In this document: in pieces, positions 1 through 10,826 of the stretch
How positions within the stretch are numbered: the first letter of the stretch is position 1
How the letters are laid out: each line of letters starts with the position of its first letter
Origin: CAJXJP01 sp964022365
GTDB taxonomy: Bacteria; Patescibacteriota; Gracilibacteria; BD1-5; UBA6164
Assembly (NCBI GenBank): GCA_964022365.1
Contig: CAXHZN010000011.1
Location: forward strand, 1 to 46,295
DNA length: 46,295 bases
Direction: 5' to 3'
The notes under the pieces: generated by a model
Told to the model about the DNA's origin: nothing
Seen by the model: only the letters and a program-made list of their open reading frames with translations
Databases searched by the model: none
Made by a program: the position numbers and the translations under genes

Positions 1-1109
1 AATGAGAATTATCACAAAATATTTTAGAATCAGATCTAAATATTTTTGATGGAGGTTTAGATCCAGTAACGAAACAACCATATGGTTACGCAGTAAATCT
101 CGCAAGAAATAAATTTCAAATAATCTGATTTTTAGAAAACCAAGAATCTGTTGCGAATATTTCTACAACTACAACATTTGCAGATAATTCTGACAAATAT
201 ATAAAATCTAGTGGAGATTCTCTAGGAATTTTACTCAACGAAACGACAAATGAAATTATTACTGCTAGTGGAAGTTTTGATGAAATTGATATTGAAGCAA
301 TTGTTGATAATTATTCTATAATTATTTGAAATAAAATAACAAAATGAAATAGTGATTATATTAAAGATAATTTAAGTTTTAGGATAAATGCTATAGAAAG
401 TTGTAAATCTATTTTATATAATTGAAATTCTAAATGAGATGGAATGTATACGATAAATCCAACTGGTTTAGCTTGAGATGATTTTGAAGTATATTGTGAT
501 ATGTCTACAGATTGATGAGGATGGACACTCCTAGCAAACGCTATAGGAGAGGATACAAGTGTATATGATTATGATGATATTGTAAATTGGAATCCTAGTA
601 ACTCTATAAATTGTAATGTTGATAACGAATGTTTAAGTGAATCATGAGTTTCACTTAAACAATGGTGAGAATTAATGATATATACAAGATGATATAAAGT
701 GAAATGAACACAATGTAATGATAAAAATTTATCTATAAAATGATATACTCATTTAGATAGATTATTATTTACTGAACATATGGATAACTGGACAAAGGAT
801 GAATATTGAGCACAATGAACATGTGATGATATTATAGAACTTGGTTCTTGAAAAAAAATAGAATGAATATATCATTTAGCCTGATATGACTGGCAAATTT
901 GAATGTGAATATGGTCAGTTTGAAATAGTAACTGAGATCAAGAATATAGTGTTTTACAATATGGAAGAATATTTATGCCTCAATGATTATGAACTGCTAG
1001 ATGAGAATTTAAAGGGAAAATTAATAATTTTTATGATTCTGATACACAACATCAATTAAATTTATGGGAATGAGCTTCAACTGAGCAACAAACTTGGTTT
1101 GTTAGATAA
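1..1109 (+). CDS. Prepilin-like protein with fibrinogen-like C-terminal domain (5' truncated by window)
   Basis: Partial gene; the frame starts at base 3 and ends at TAA 1107. The visible part begins in the pilin-stalk region shared with the paralogues at 1126, 13420 and 16112 (YQGELSQNIL then NLARNKFQ). It then passes into a fibrinogen-like domain with INPTGLAGDDFEVYCDM and DGGGWTLL, the signature of bacterial GGGWT domains. The missing N-terminus is presumably the FTLVEL class III signal peptide seen in the paralogues (inference). Such proteins are processed by prepilin peptidase and assembled in, or displayed by, type IV pilus or pseudopilus machinery. Many Gly codons are TGA. The next paralogue starts 16 nt downstream, so the two are probably cotranscribed. 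Ligand unknown. Confidence 0.85.
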
Positions 1110-1125
1110 TTTTTAAATACAAAAC

Positions 1126-2367
1126 ATGAAAAAAAATATTAACACAGCATTTACACTCGTAGAACTCATCGTTGTAATCACGATTTTAGCAGTTTTAGCA
1201 ACGGTTGGCTTTATCTCTTTTCAAGGATATACAAGTTCTAGCAGAGATTGAGTTAGACTTGCTGATTTAAAAAATATTTCAAAATCATTTGAAATTAACA
1301 GGACAAAAGATATTGATTTTGCTTTGCCTGATAAAAAAGTAGATATTTCAGCCAGTGGAACAATTTTTCAATACCAATGAGAATTATCACAAAATATTTT
1401 AGAAAAAAACTTAAATATTTTTGATGGAGGATTAGATCCAGTGACTAAAGAACCATATGGTTACGCAGTAAATTTTGCAAGAAATAAATTTCAAGTCATC
1501 TGATTTTTAGAAAATCAAGAATCGGTTGCAAATATTTCTACAACTACAACATTTGCAGATAACTCAGATAAATATATAAAATCTAGTGGAGATTCTCTAG
1601 GAATTTTACTCAACGAAACGACAAATGAAATTATTACTGCTAGTGGAAGTTTAGATGAAATTGATATTGATACAAATACAGATAATTATACATTAGCGTT
1701 TTGAGAAAATATTATTATTTCAGAGTGAATCTAATTAAAAAAACAATTTGAAGCTAATACTTGAGATAATACTAACTGTTTAACTATTCTTAGAAGTGGT
1801 TTATCAAAATGAAGTGGAATGTATAGGATAAATCCAACTGGTTTAGCTTGAGATGATTTTGAAGTATATTGTGATATGAAAACTGACTGATGAGGTTGGA
1901 CGAGAATAATTTATGCTGATAATCAAGAAGCAACTATTAATACTCAAGGTGAAACAGGTTGAGTTACGGGGACTGGGAAACTTTCTGATGAAAAAATTAA
2001 TAAAATTATTTATGATGGAGTTGACATGTTATTTGATTACAAATCAAGTTCAAAATTTGTCGTAAATAATATTGATTCATGGACTTGGGATAGTTTTAAT
2101 AATGAAACTACACATTTATATAATTTATGAGCAAAATGAATTCATTGTTTAGCTACGTGAGAATTTTGGGAATATACACAAAACTCTTATTCAGATTGAT
2201 GGGCTTCAACTTTTATTCGTTATAATCCTGATAGCTATAACTTATACTTTCCAAATGATAGTCGTTATGGGTATTCAACAAGACGCTGATTTGATACTAC
2301 AAGTTGATCTATTTGTGGAATTAATAGTTGAGTGACAACACCTCAGGGTAAAATGTTTATGAGATAA
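1126..2367 (+). pseudogene. Prepilin-like protein with fibrinogen-like domain, interrupted by in-frame TAA at 1732
   Basis: Starts MKKNINTA then FTLVELIVVI, a class III prepilin signal with Ala at -1 and Glu at +5, followed by the stalk region shared with its neighbours. A TAA at 1732-1734 ends the frame after about 202 residues, just past the stalk. The same frame then stays open to TAA 2365 and encodes a full fibrinogen-like domain (INPTGLAGDDFEVYCDM, DGGGWTRI). No convincing start lies directly after the stop. Either the product is a short tip-less pilin, or the TAA is a recent nonsense mutation or a sequence error. The continuation being in the same frame argues for one ancestral gene. 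A strong terminator follows. Confidence 0.8.
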
Positions 2368-2368
2368 G

Positions 2369-2402
2369 AAAAAAACGAAAATATATATTTTCGTTTTTTT
2401 CT
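2369..2402 (+). terminator. Rho-independent terminator after pseudopilin pair
   Basis: AT-rich hairpin with arms AACGAAAATAT / ATATTTTCGTT followed by a run of T. Confidence 0.8.
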
Positions 2403-2465
2403 TTTCTTTGCTTATTTTTAATCTTTGGCTATACTATTGCAAAATTAAATTTTAAATAAAATATT

Positions 2466-3551
2466 ATGAAAATTGGTATTGTTTGATTACCAAATGTAGG
2501 GAAATCTACATTATTTAACGCACTGACAAAAAATTATTCTGCTGATGCACAAAATTTCCCATTTTGTACAATCGAACCAAATACAGGAATCGTAAATGTA
2601 AATGATTCTAGACTAGAAAAAATTAGAGTCGCTGTAAATGGAGCAAAAGTAATTCCTGCTAATTGTGAATTTATCGACATTGCTGGGATTGTAAAATGAG
2701 CTTCAGCATGAGAAGGTTTAGGGAATAAATTTTTAGCGAATATTAGAGAAGCAGACGCAATTCTACAAGTAGTAAGAATTTTTGAAGACGGAGATATTAT
2801 CCATGTTCATGGTGAAGTTGATCCAAAAGGTGATATAGAAGTTATTAATTCAGAATTAATTTTAGCTGATATAGAATCAATTGAAAAAAGAGTCATAAAA
2901 GATGCAAAAAAAGCAAGATCAGATAAAGATATTGCTAGATCATTAGTTGTTTGTGAAAAAGTTAAATGACTTTTAGAACAAGGAATTATTGTAAACGATA
3001 TGGATTTATCAGAAGAAGAATTAGAAGATATTAAAGATTTACATTTATTAACAAATAAAAAGTTTGTTTATGCTTGTAATGTTTCAGAAGACATGATGGA
3101 TACTTCTGAAGAAGATTTAAAAAAATTAATCTGAATAACTTCAAATCAAACAAGAGTTGTACCAGTTTGTGCAAAATTAGAATCAGATATGGTTGAAATG
3201 TCAGATGAAGAAAAACATGAATTTTTATCAGAAATGGGATTAATTTCTACTGGTTTAGATGATTTAATTAAAGCTTCATACGATGCACTAGGTTTAGAGT
3301 ATTACTTTACAGCAGGTGAACAAGAAGTAAGAGCTTGGACTGTAAAAAAATCATCAACTGCACCTCAAGCAGCTGGAGTAATCCATACTGATTTTGAAAA
3401 AGGTTTTATCAAAGCTGATGTAGTGAGATGGGATGATTTAGTTGAAAATGGAGGTTGGTCACAATCAAGAGTCAACGGAAAAGTTTCACTTCAAGGAAAA
3501 GATTATATCGTACAAGATGGAGATGTAATTTTATTTAAATTCAATGTGTAA
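2466..3551 (+). CDS. ychF: Ribosome-binding ATPase YchF (Obg-family)
   Basis: 361 residues, the usual YchF length, and full length by alignment from memory. It carries the P-loop GLPNVGKST at residues 7-15, NFPFCTIEPNTG (switch region), DIAGIVKGAS (G3), a coiled-coil middle and a C-terminal TGS-like domain containing YYFTAGEQEVRAWTV and VIHTDFEKGFIKADVV. YchF is a universally conserved P-loop ATPase that binds ribosomes and is linked to translation quality and stress responses. The codon for the first P-loop Gly is TGA (2484), which is the clearest single proof of TGA=Gly here. No Shine-Dalgarno is visible before the ATG. It converges on the DUF962 gene and shares a bidirectional terminator with it. 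Confidence 0.97.
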
Positions 3552-3555
3552 TCAT

Positions 3556-3590
3556 TAAAAAAATCAGAAAATTACTTTTCTGATTTTTTT
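3556..3590. terminator. Bidirectional terminator between ychF and DUF962 gene
   Basis: Hairpin AAATCAGAAAA / TTTTCTGATTT with A and T runs on the two sides. The stop codon of the minus-strand gene (3572-3574) lies in its loop. Confidence 0.8.
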
Positions 3591-3898
3591 ATAATATTTT
3601 TAAAATAATTTCAAGAGATAAGAAATAAAGGAAAAGTTATAAACTGTTCTATATAAATTCTTTTTATAAAATCTCATTTACTTGAAAATTTCTTTGGTTT
3701 ATTAGTTTCTAATTTATGTCACTTTCATTGCAAAAGTAAGCTGAATCAAATCAATCAAAAGCTTAATAAAATTACAATAATATTTAATTGAAATATTCAA
3801 TAAAGAATACTAATATTTGAAATAATAAAAATAGGTACAGCAAAAATATGTATAATTAAATTTTTTTTGCTTCAATGATTTAGAATATAGTCTTCCAT
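3572..3898 (-). CDS. Mpo1-like / DUF962 small membrane protein
   Basis: 108 residues once TGA is read as Gly. Two hydrophobic segments (about 15-35 and 38-57) are followed by QGKGHKLETNKPKKF and GDFIKRIYIEQF. This resembles the DUF962/Mpo1 pattern: an N-terminal His in an amphipathic start, a hairpin membrane segment, GH-x-x-E-x-x-x-P, then a GD-F/W motif. Mpo1 of yeast is a non-heme iron dioxygenase acting on 2-hydroxy fatty acids; bacterial members are mostly uncharacterised. The protein is short, and not every His expected in the family is obvious, so activity is uncertain. It is not visible to a standard-code ORF scan because it contains about ten TGA codons. Confidence 0.65.
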
Positions 3899-4043
3899 TT
3901 TCTTTAATTTATATATATAAAAAATATTATTAGTAATAATATTTTAAATAAATACTTACTATTTGCAATACTAAATATTTTTTGTTTATTTTAATATTAT
4001 CTTGTATAATTAAAAGTAATAATAATATATTTTTTATATAAAT

Positions 4044-4358
4044 ATGGATAAGAATAAACCTCAAGATAAGTATTTTTGATATAAATGAATTTCACACGAA
4101 TCAATGTTGAAATTATCTGCTGATTATAATGGAGATATTAATATTGCCTTACTCGATTTAACACAAATAATTAGCGATAAAATAATGTGGGTTTTATCAA
4201 AATGTGATGATGAAGATATTAATACAATAAATAATGCTGAAAATTTTAATGATGTGAAAGAAATTTTTGATAGACTAGAGTATTTTTGTGAAAATGAGTA
4301 TTTAATTATAGAAGCAAGATTTAAATTAATTTTAGAAAATAAAAAATCAGAAAAATAA
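4044..4358 (+). CDS. Hypothetical protein, 104 aa
   Basis: Not recognised. Starts MDKNKPQDKYFGYKGISHES. The true start lies 60 nt upstream of the ATG that a standard-code scan finds, because codons 13 and 16 are TGA. The sequence is soluble, acidic and mainly helical, with no signal peptide or membrane segment. The final codons and TAA sit inside a terminator hairpin shared with the minus-strand methyltransferase. Confidence 0.7.
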
Positions 4359-4375
4359 TTTTCTGATTTTTTTTA
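4341..4375. terminator. Bidirectional terminator, 4044 gene / m5C methyltransferase
   Basis: Hairpin AAAAAATCAGAAAA / TTTTCTGATTTTTT. The TAA of the plus-strand gene (4356) is in the loop. Confidence 0.75.
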
Positions 4376-4387
4376 TTTAATATATTT

Positions 4388-5377
4388 TTATACTGAAACT
4401 TTTTCAAATTTTGCGATGTAAAATCCTTCAGTTTCTTCAGATGGAAGACATCTAATTGTATCAACTACGTCTGATCTATAGATTTGTTTTCCAAATGATT
4501 TAATCCCAGGTCTTGCATATTGAGACTCAAGTGAAATGGGTACTAATTTCATATCAGGATAGTTTGAAAGTATGAAATGAACTATTGCTTCATTTTCTTC
4601 TGGAGCGATTGTACACGTTGAAAATACAAGAGATCAACCTACTTTTAACATTGGAATTGTTTCTTCTAAAATAGATTTTGAAAGTTTGTATGCTTTTTTA
4701 AAAATTGTAGGATTCCAGAAACCATATGATTTTTCACGATGGAGATTAAATCTTCATTCTGCCGTACATGGCGCATCAAGTAAAATATGGTCAAAATATT
4801 CTTTAGAAGCTTCTTTATCCCAACCAATTTTTTCTAAATGTTCTCCAAATGGTGTAGAAATATCTCTGGCATCAGTTTTGAAAACAGTAGCATTTTCTAC
4901 TCCTTGTTTTGCGAGTGTGAAGTTTAATTTATCAATACGAATTGCATTATTATCAACGGCAATTATTTCACCAGTATTTCCTAATTTTGTAGCGATTTGA
5001 CTTGTTTTACTTCATGGAGCAGCTGTTGTATCGAGTACTTTATCTCCAGATTTTAAATCCATAAATTCTACTGGGATTTGGCTGGCTGTTTGTTGGATAT
5101 AAATTTTACCTTTTTCATTAAATTCAGTATCCCAAAGATCTTTTTCTGTACCATTTTTTAGTTCATATCCATTACTTAGGTATGGAATTTTTTCTATTTC
5201 TAAACCTTTTTTTGTGAGTAAGTCAATTACTTTTTTTTCTGATTCTTTGAGAGTATTTACTCTAAATGTTGGATTTCTTTTTTCGATTGAATATCCAGCT
5301 TTGATTATTTCAATATCTTCTTTTGAATAAATTTTTTCTATTCTATCCCAGAATTCTTTTGGTAAATTATTATGCAT
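4388..5377 (-). CDS. RNA m5C methyltransferase, RsmB/NOL1/NOP2/sun family
   Basis: 329 residues. N-terminal PUA-like/RNA-binding part (about 1-100), then the Rossmann methyltransferase: motif I DTTAAPGSKTSQ at about 116-127 for AdoMet binding, motif IV LLDAPC with Cys204, and motif VI FSTCT with Cys255. The paired Cys residues are the nucleophile and release residues of RNA cytosine-5 methyltransferases. It probably methylates rRNA (RsmB/RsmF-like) or tRNA; which one cannot be decided here. The normally Gly-Gly motif I reads G-S here. It lies 16 nt downstream of the DedA gene on the same strand and is likely cotranscribed with it. Confidence 0.9.
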
Positions 5378-5393
5378 ATTTTTTTATTATTAA

Positions 5394-6167
5394 TTATTTT
5401 TTTTGTTTTTCTCAATACAGTTCTTCCATTTCTTGGTTTTTTTCGAGCATATATTTTTTAAATGCTTCTTTTTTAAATTTGAAAATATAGATTCAAATAG
5501 CTGCAAATATTATTAACATTATTTTTCCAATATGTTCGAGTAATATTTCATAATATTCCACAAATATAACTCATAATCAAACAATAGTAATTGCCCGGAT
5601 TATTGATCAAATAACATTATAAATCATAAATTTTACACTATTCATTCACATACTTCATGCAATAAAAGGCAGAAATGCTCTGGTCATTGGATGAAATTTT
5701 CAAAAAATTATTCCAGGAGCTCACCATTTATGAATTCATTTTTTTAAATATTTTACTTCTGTCAGTCCTATTCAAAACCACATTCCATATTTTCTGAAAA
5801 ATGAATCTCAGAAATATTTTCAAAGTAAAAATCATACAAAATTTCACAAAATAGCTCAAATACAAGCTACTAACATAACATAAATTAGATTAGTTTGTGA
5901 TATTTCTCAGAAAAATCAACCAACTATCAGTAAAATATTTTGTCATGGAACTACAACTCAAAGTACTGGAAATGCTTCTATGAAACTACTGATTGCTGCA
6001 ATGAGATAATTCCAAAATCAGAGTGATTCTACTAATACTTTCATCCATTCAATAAAATTTTCAATCCACTCTTTTTTAAAAATAGAAATAATTGCTAAAG
6101 CTAAACTCGCTACTATTAATAAAATATTTAAGAGGTGAAATATTTTTTGAAATATTTTTTTTATCAT
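5394..6167 (-). CDS. DedA family membrane protein
   Basis: 257 residues with about five hydrophobic segments. It shows the DedA/VTT layout: FIEAFPVLGVVVPGQN, then GAILGNFVGFLLGKYFGDSF, then KFHPMTRAFLPFIAGSMGM and a C-terminal hydrophobic span ending in a charged tail. DedA-family proteins include the undecaprenyl-phosphate flippases and related transporters of the inner membrane (family knowledge). The canonical G-R-F-x-P-x-x-R motif is G-K-F-H-P-M-T-R here, with the key Arg kept. About 24 Gly codons are TGA, so no standard-code ORF is visible. Divergent from secF. Confidence 0.85.
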
Positions 6168-6266
6168 TTTATTTTGATTAACAAATTTTTTATATATTTT
6201 TTGTGCACAAATATTATAAAGAAAAGTGTATTTTACAAGTTATTTTCTTGATTTTTCCTGAATTTG

Positions 6267-6295
6267 TTTACAATTAATGAGATTTTATATATAAA
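6267..6295 (+). promoter_or_regulatory. Putative sigma70 promoter for secF
   Basis: TTTACA (6267) - 17 nt - TATAAA (6290). A start site about 7 nt further would leave almost no leader before the secF ATG at 6308. Confidence 0.55.
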
Positions 6296-6307
6296 ATAAA
6301 TTTTTTT

Positions 6308-7360
6308 ATGGATATTGTTAAAAATAGTTCTAAATATATTTTAATTTCTTTGATTGCAATTGTAGCATCTTTAGGAATTTTATTATTCGGAAAATTAAAT
6401 TTGTGAATTGATATGACTGGTGGAATCCAAATGGATTATAGTTATGAAAAATGAGTTAATATTGAAGAAGTAAATCAATTGGTAGCAGAAGCTTCTAAAG
6501 AAATTTTACACAATGATTCTCAAGTTATAAATGATACTTCAGTCTATAAAATAACTGGAGAAAATGCACTTTCTGCTGTTATTTGATTTTATGATATTAC
6601 TGATGGAATTTCAAATCAAGAAGAAATTAGAGAGACTGAAAAACTTTTGGATTGATATAAAAATCAAATAAAAGATAAAACTCTTGAAATTTTACAATCT
6701 CAAGATGAATCAGTTTTAGAAACGAAATATCAAAATATTGGGAAAAGTTTTTGAGATTATATAAAAAATACTGCATTTTTAACTCTATGAATTGCTATTT
6801 TAGCGATTGCTATATATGTAATGCACGCATTTTCTGGAACAGTGAGTGGAATAAATGTATATTCTTTTGCATTAATTACGATTGCAACTTTATTTCACGA
6901 TGTGATTATTTCTACGGGATTATATATTTTTACATCAATGTTTTATTCTCAATTTCAAATTGATACATTTTTTGTAACAGCTTTATTAACTATTCTAGGG
7001 TATTCGATTAATGATACCATTGTAGTATTTGATAGAATTAGAGATAATTTAAGAAAATTTGCTGGGAAAAAATGAAAAGATGAAAAAAATCTTTATGAAA
7101 TCGTAAATATGTCGATTAAAGAAACAGTAGTGAGAAGTATTTATACAAGTGCAACTCTATTATTTGTACTTATTACTATTTTCTTCTTTGGTCCTGAAAC
7201 TATTTCTGGTTTTGTTCTTGTGATGATTTTTGGTACAATTGTCGGAACATACTCATCTATTTTTATAGCTTCACCTTTATTTTACATGGTGAATAAAAAT
7301 AAAACTCTTTCAATGTATAAAAAGAAAGTTGTTAATCCTGAAGATAAAATAGTTGTTTAA
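6308..7360 (+). CDS. secF: Protein translocase subunit SecF
   Basis: 350 residues. One N-terminal TM segment is followed by LGIDMTGGIQMDY, the SecD/SecF D1-type motif, then an external domain of about 110 residues. A cluster of TM segments follows, with TLFHDVIISTG and LGYSINDTIVVFDRIRDN, both diagnostic of SecF. SecF works with SecD and SecYEG to pull proteins across the membrane using the proton gradient. No secD lies beside it; the upstream neighbour is the divergent dedA. It starts a six-gene run ending at the prenyl synthase. The last in-frame blocks are visible to standard-code scans only from 6821 and 7109. Confidence 0.95.
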
Positions 7361-7369
7361 TTAAAAAAA

Positions 7370-7948
7370 ATGTCTGAAAGAAAATGGTCAAATCACAATT
7401 TTGAATGAAAACATGTAGATGAAGTTATACTTCACTATTGTAAACCATCAAAAAAACAAACGGTTATTGAAATAATAAAAATTATTCTTCCAATATTTAT
7501 TATTGAAATGATATTTACATTTATGACAGTACAATGATGGATTCCATTATTTGTACTCATAATTATATTTGTTTTACTCACTACCAGTCTAGGATTAACA
7601 ATTTGATATAAATTATACAGATCTGGAAATAATTATTTATATATTACTTCTAAGAGAATTTTATTTCATGGAATGGAATGATTATTTAAAGATTATGTGA
7701 AAAAAATTAGTTATGAAAATATTCGTAATGTAAATTATTTTACTGATAGTTTTTTTGGAAAAATATTTAAATATGGAAGTTTAGAAATTCAAAGTTCACA
7801 TGGCTGAGAATGAGATATTCGCGTGTATCATATAGAAAATGGAAAAATGCTTACGCATTATATTGATAAAGTTTTACATCTTCCAGCTGAAGAAAGAAAA
7901 AATTTTGCTGAATTTGATCCAACATACTTTAAAAACTGGAAATCATAA
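7370..7948 (+). CDS. PH-domain (bPH2/DUF304-like) membrane protein
   Basis: 192 residues. Two adjacent TM segments (about 37-75) are followed by a PH-like domain: NNYLYITSKRILFHGMEG, KKISYENIRNVNY, FGKIFKYGSLEIQSS. This two-TM plus bPH layout is typical of bacterial YdbS/YdbT-type membrane proteins of unknown role. It begins 9 nt after secF and ends 2 nt before the ABC transporter, so it is in the same transcription unit. Contains several TGA-Gly codons. Confidence 0.75.
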
Positions 7949-7950
7949 TT

Positions 7951-9708
7951 ATGACTACATATGAAATAATAAAAAAAATTATTTGAAACTTTACTAAAAC
8001 CGCAGGAATTGTGAAAACAATTTTTACGGTTTTATTTGGTTTATTGGTTTCAGCGATAATTATTGTAGAACCAATTATTTTTACTCAAATAATATCAAAA
8101 ATTGAAAACTTTTATAATACCTGAGTATTTATTTTAGAAGATTTTATATTATTTTTATTTATTTGGTGAGGATTTATAGTTTTTTCTATAATTATGCAGT
8201 ATATTTATAGATATATTTTTGTTTCACATATTGTTTTAAAAAACCATAAAGAACTGGCAAGCGAGTATGCAAAAAAGATGATTTCTATGCAATATTGAGA
8301 ATATTTAAAAAATAAAACAGGAAGTTTATACAAAATTTATGATAGGTGAGTTGATACGCAAGTATTATTTATTTTTTATTTCTTCTTAGATTTGTTAAAA
8401 TCTTTAAGTGGAATCATATTTGTAATATTTATTTTGTTTTATGTAAATGTAAAAATGGCTTTAGTTACGCTTGCTGTTTTTCCAATTATGTTTTTTATGT
8501 GAATATTTTTCTATAAAAAATTATTTCCTCGTCAACAAAAACTCAATGATACTTGGGATGAATTATTTTGAAAACTTTGAAATGTTTTATCGAATTTTTT
8601 CTTAGTAAAGTCCCTTGGATTAGAGAAAAACTTTATGAAAAAATTTGATAAAGATCTAGATAGTGGTTACAATCAACAACTTTCAATTGATAAATGATGG
8701 AGTATTTCAGATATTTATACTGCAGCTTTTGTAATGATTTCTCGTATATTTGTGCTTTGATTTTGAGTCTATTATTTATCTCTTTGAGAAATAAATTTAG
8801 CAACTCTATTTTTATATTTTTCATATATTTGATGGGTCTACTTTCCACTTTGAATGCTTTTTTCTCGTTTAAGAAATGTTTCTCAATGGATTACAGCTAT
8901 TTGAAAACTTTATGAGACTTTTGATGATATTGAAAAAGAAAATATTGAAAAAAAAGGGAAAAAAATAAACAAACTACAATGAAATATTGAATTTAAAAAT
9001 ATAGAATTTTGATATGATTCAGAAAGAAAAATATTAAAAAATATAAGTTTTAAAATAAAATCTTGAAAAAAAATTGCTTTAGTTTGAAGTACCTGAGCAG
9101 GGAAATCAACGATTATAAATTTACTTCTTCGTCTCTGGGATAATTATAAATGAGAAATAAAAATTGATGATATAAATATTCAAGAGATTTGACTAAAATC
9201 TCTCAGGAAACATATTTGAATAGTTGCGCAAGATAACAGTTTATTTAATATGACTATTCGTGAAAATTTATTATTTGCAGATCCAAAAGCAAGTGATAAA
9301 AAAATAAAAAATGCCCTAATGGATGCGCAAGCAGATTTTGTATTTGATTTAAAAAAATGACTTGATACAATTATTTGAGAAAGATGATTAAAATTATCTG
9401 GTTGAGAAAAACAAAGACTTTCAATTGCTCGCTTATTTCTAAAAAATCCTGAAATATTAATTTTAGATGAAGCAACAAGTGCACTTGATAATAAGACAGA
9501 AAAATCAATTCAAAAATCTCTGAATATTTTAATGAAATCGAGAACTTCCATTATTATTGCTCACAGACTCACAACAATAATGGATGCAGATGAAATTTTT
9601 TATTTAGAAAATGGGCAAATAGTTGAATCGTGAACCTATGATGAACTTATGAACAAAAAATCTAAATTTAAAGATTTAGCAAGTGGAAAACATTTAATGA
9701 TTAATTAA
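7951..9708 (+). CDS. ABC exporter, fused permease-ATPase (ABCB/MsbA-like)
   Basis: 585 residues, the size of a half-transporter. The N-terminal membrane domain (about 1-330) has roughly six TM segments. The ATPase domain has Walker A GSTGAGKST (379-387), signature LSGGEKQR (482-489), Walker B ILILDEATS (about 502-510) and H-loop His538 in IIAHRL. It probably acts as a homodimer exporting a lipid, peptide or drug; the substrate cannot be read from sequence. The neighbouring PH-domain, uppS and prenyl synthase genes make an envelope-related cargo plausible (inference). Confidence 0.92.
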
Positions 9709-9713
9709 AAAAT

Positions 9714-10127
9714 ATGTGTGAATTATGTAATTCAATAAACGACAACTATAGATTAATCAAGGAAACAAAATATAGTTTTTGTATTATTTGTCAGTGTCCT
9801 TTGAAATTTGGACATTTGATGGTTATGCCAAAAAGACATGTTACTCAAACGACTATGAATGAACTTACAGCAGAAGAATCTCATGATTTATTTTGTTTAC
9901 TCAATGATATTCAAGAAGTTGTTGAAAATCTTTGAGAAGATTCAGCTGTTATTTTAAAAAATAATGGAAAACATATCACACAAGCGCATCTACATTTTCA
10001 TGTTTTTCCAAGTAAATGATATTTGAGAAACCTTGTTTGAGAATATGAAAATATTCCCGAGCGAGTTGAAATACCAAAAGAAGAATATATTAAAATGAAA
10101 GATATAATACAACAAAACTTAACATAA
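9714..10127 (+). CDS. HIT family nucleotide hydrolase/transferase
   Basis: 137 residues, typical for HIT proteins. The active-site triad motif QAHLHFHVFP has His92, His94 and His96. A Cys pair CELC near the N-terminus and CIICQCPLKFGHLMVMPKRH match the Hint-type N-terminal half, and NNGKHITQAH precedes the triad. Members hydrolyse dinucleoside polyphosphates or nucleoside phosphoramidates. TGA codons at 9936 and later prevent full recognition in the standard code. It starts 5 nt after the ABC transporter stop. Confidence 0.9.
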
Positions 10128-10132
10128 AAATT

Positions 10133-10810
10133 ATGATACACCACCTATGAATTATCATGGACGGAAATAGAACTCGGGCTGAAAACAAACACCTTCCAAA
10201 AGTATTGTGACATAAAGCTTGAGCACAAAATGTTGAAAAAACTATATTTGCGTGTTTAGAAAAAAATATAAAACATGTAACTTTATGGTGACTTTCAACT
10301 GATAATTTAGAAAAAAGAGATACATCTGAGGTAAAAGATATCGTAAAAATAATTAATTGAGCGAAAAAATATTTAACAAATATTATGAAAAATTGAGGTA
10401 AAATTCAATTAATTTGAGACATACAAAAACTTCCGATTGAATCTCAAAATACACTTGCTGGACTTGTTGAGGAAACTAAAAATAATACAAAAATAATTAT
10501 CACACTTGCTCTAGCATACGGTTGACAAGATGAAATAATTAGATGAATTCAAAAAGTAACAAATCTTTGAATTGATGTAAATACTTTGTCTCGTGATGAA
10601 TTTCGTAAATATTTAGATATTTGAAAACTTCCTGTTGTTGATATGATTGTCAGAACAGGTGGTCATAACAGATTGAGTGGCTTTTTACTCTATGATAGTG
10701 AATATGCGGAATCTTGTTTTTTAGATGTAAATTGGCCTGATTTTGATAAAAAACATTTAGAATTTGTAATAAATCAATATAATCAATCTCAAAGAAAGTT
10801 TTGAAAATAA
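10133..10810 (+). CDS. uppS: Isoprenyl transferase, undecaprenyl diphosphate synthase
   Basis: 225 residues. Starts MIHHLGIIMDGNRTRA, with the catalytic Asp10 of the cis-prenyltransferase motif (usual form IIMDGNGRWA; here the Gly after Asn is missing). Further motifs are TLWGLSTDNLEKR, ALAYGGQDEI and MIVRTGGHNRLSGFLLYDSEYAE (the R-T-G-G/S-x-x-R-x-S-x-F diphosphate-binding block). It makes the C55-type lipid carrier for peptidoglycan and other envelope polymers from farnesyl diphosphate, and sits directly upstream of the likely farnesyl diphosphate synthase. Start chosen at 10133, 5 nt after the HIT stop. Confidence 0.93.
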
Positions 10811-10826
10811 TTTTTAATTTTATTGT

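Noticed and set aside
4686..5000. Plus-strand ORF opposite the m5C methyltransferase
   Set aside because: Antisense shadow of a gene with clear methyltransferase motifs on the minus strand. The same applies to the ORFs at 20603, 21704, 41111 and 43049.
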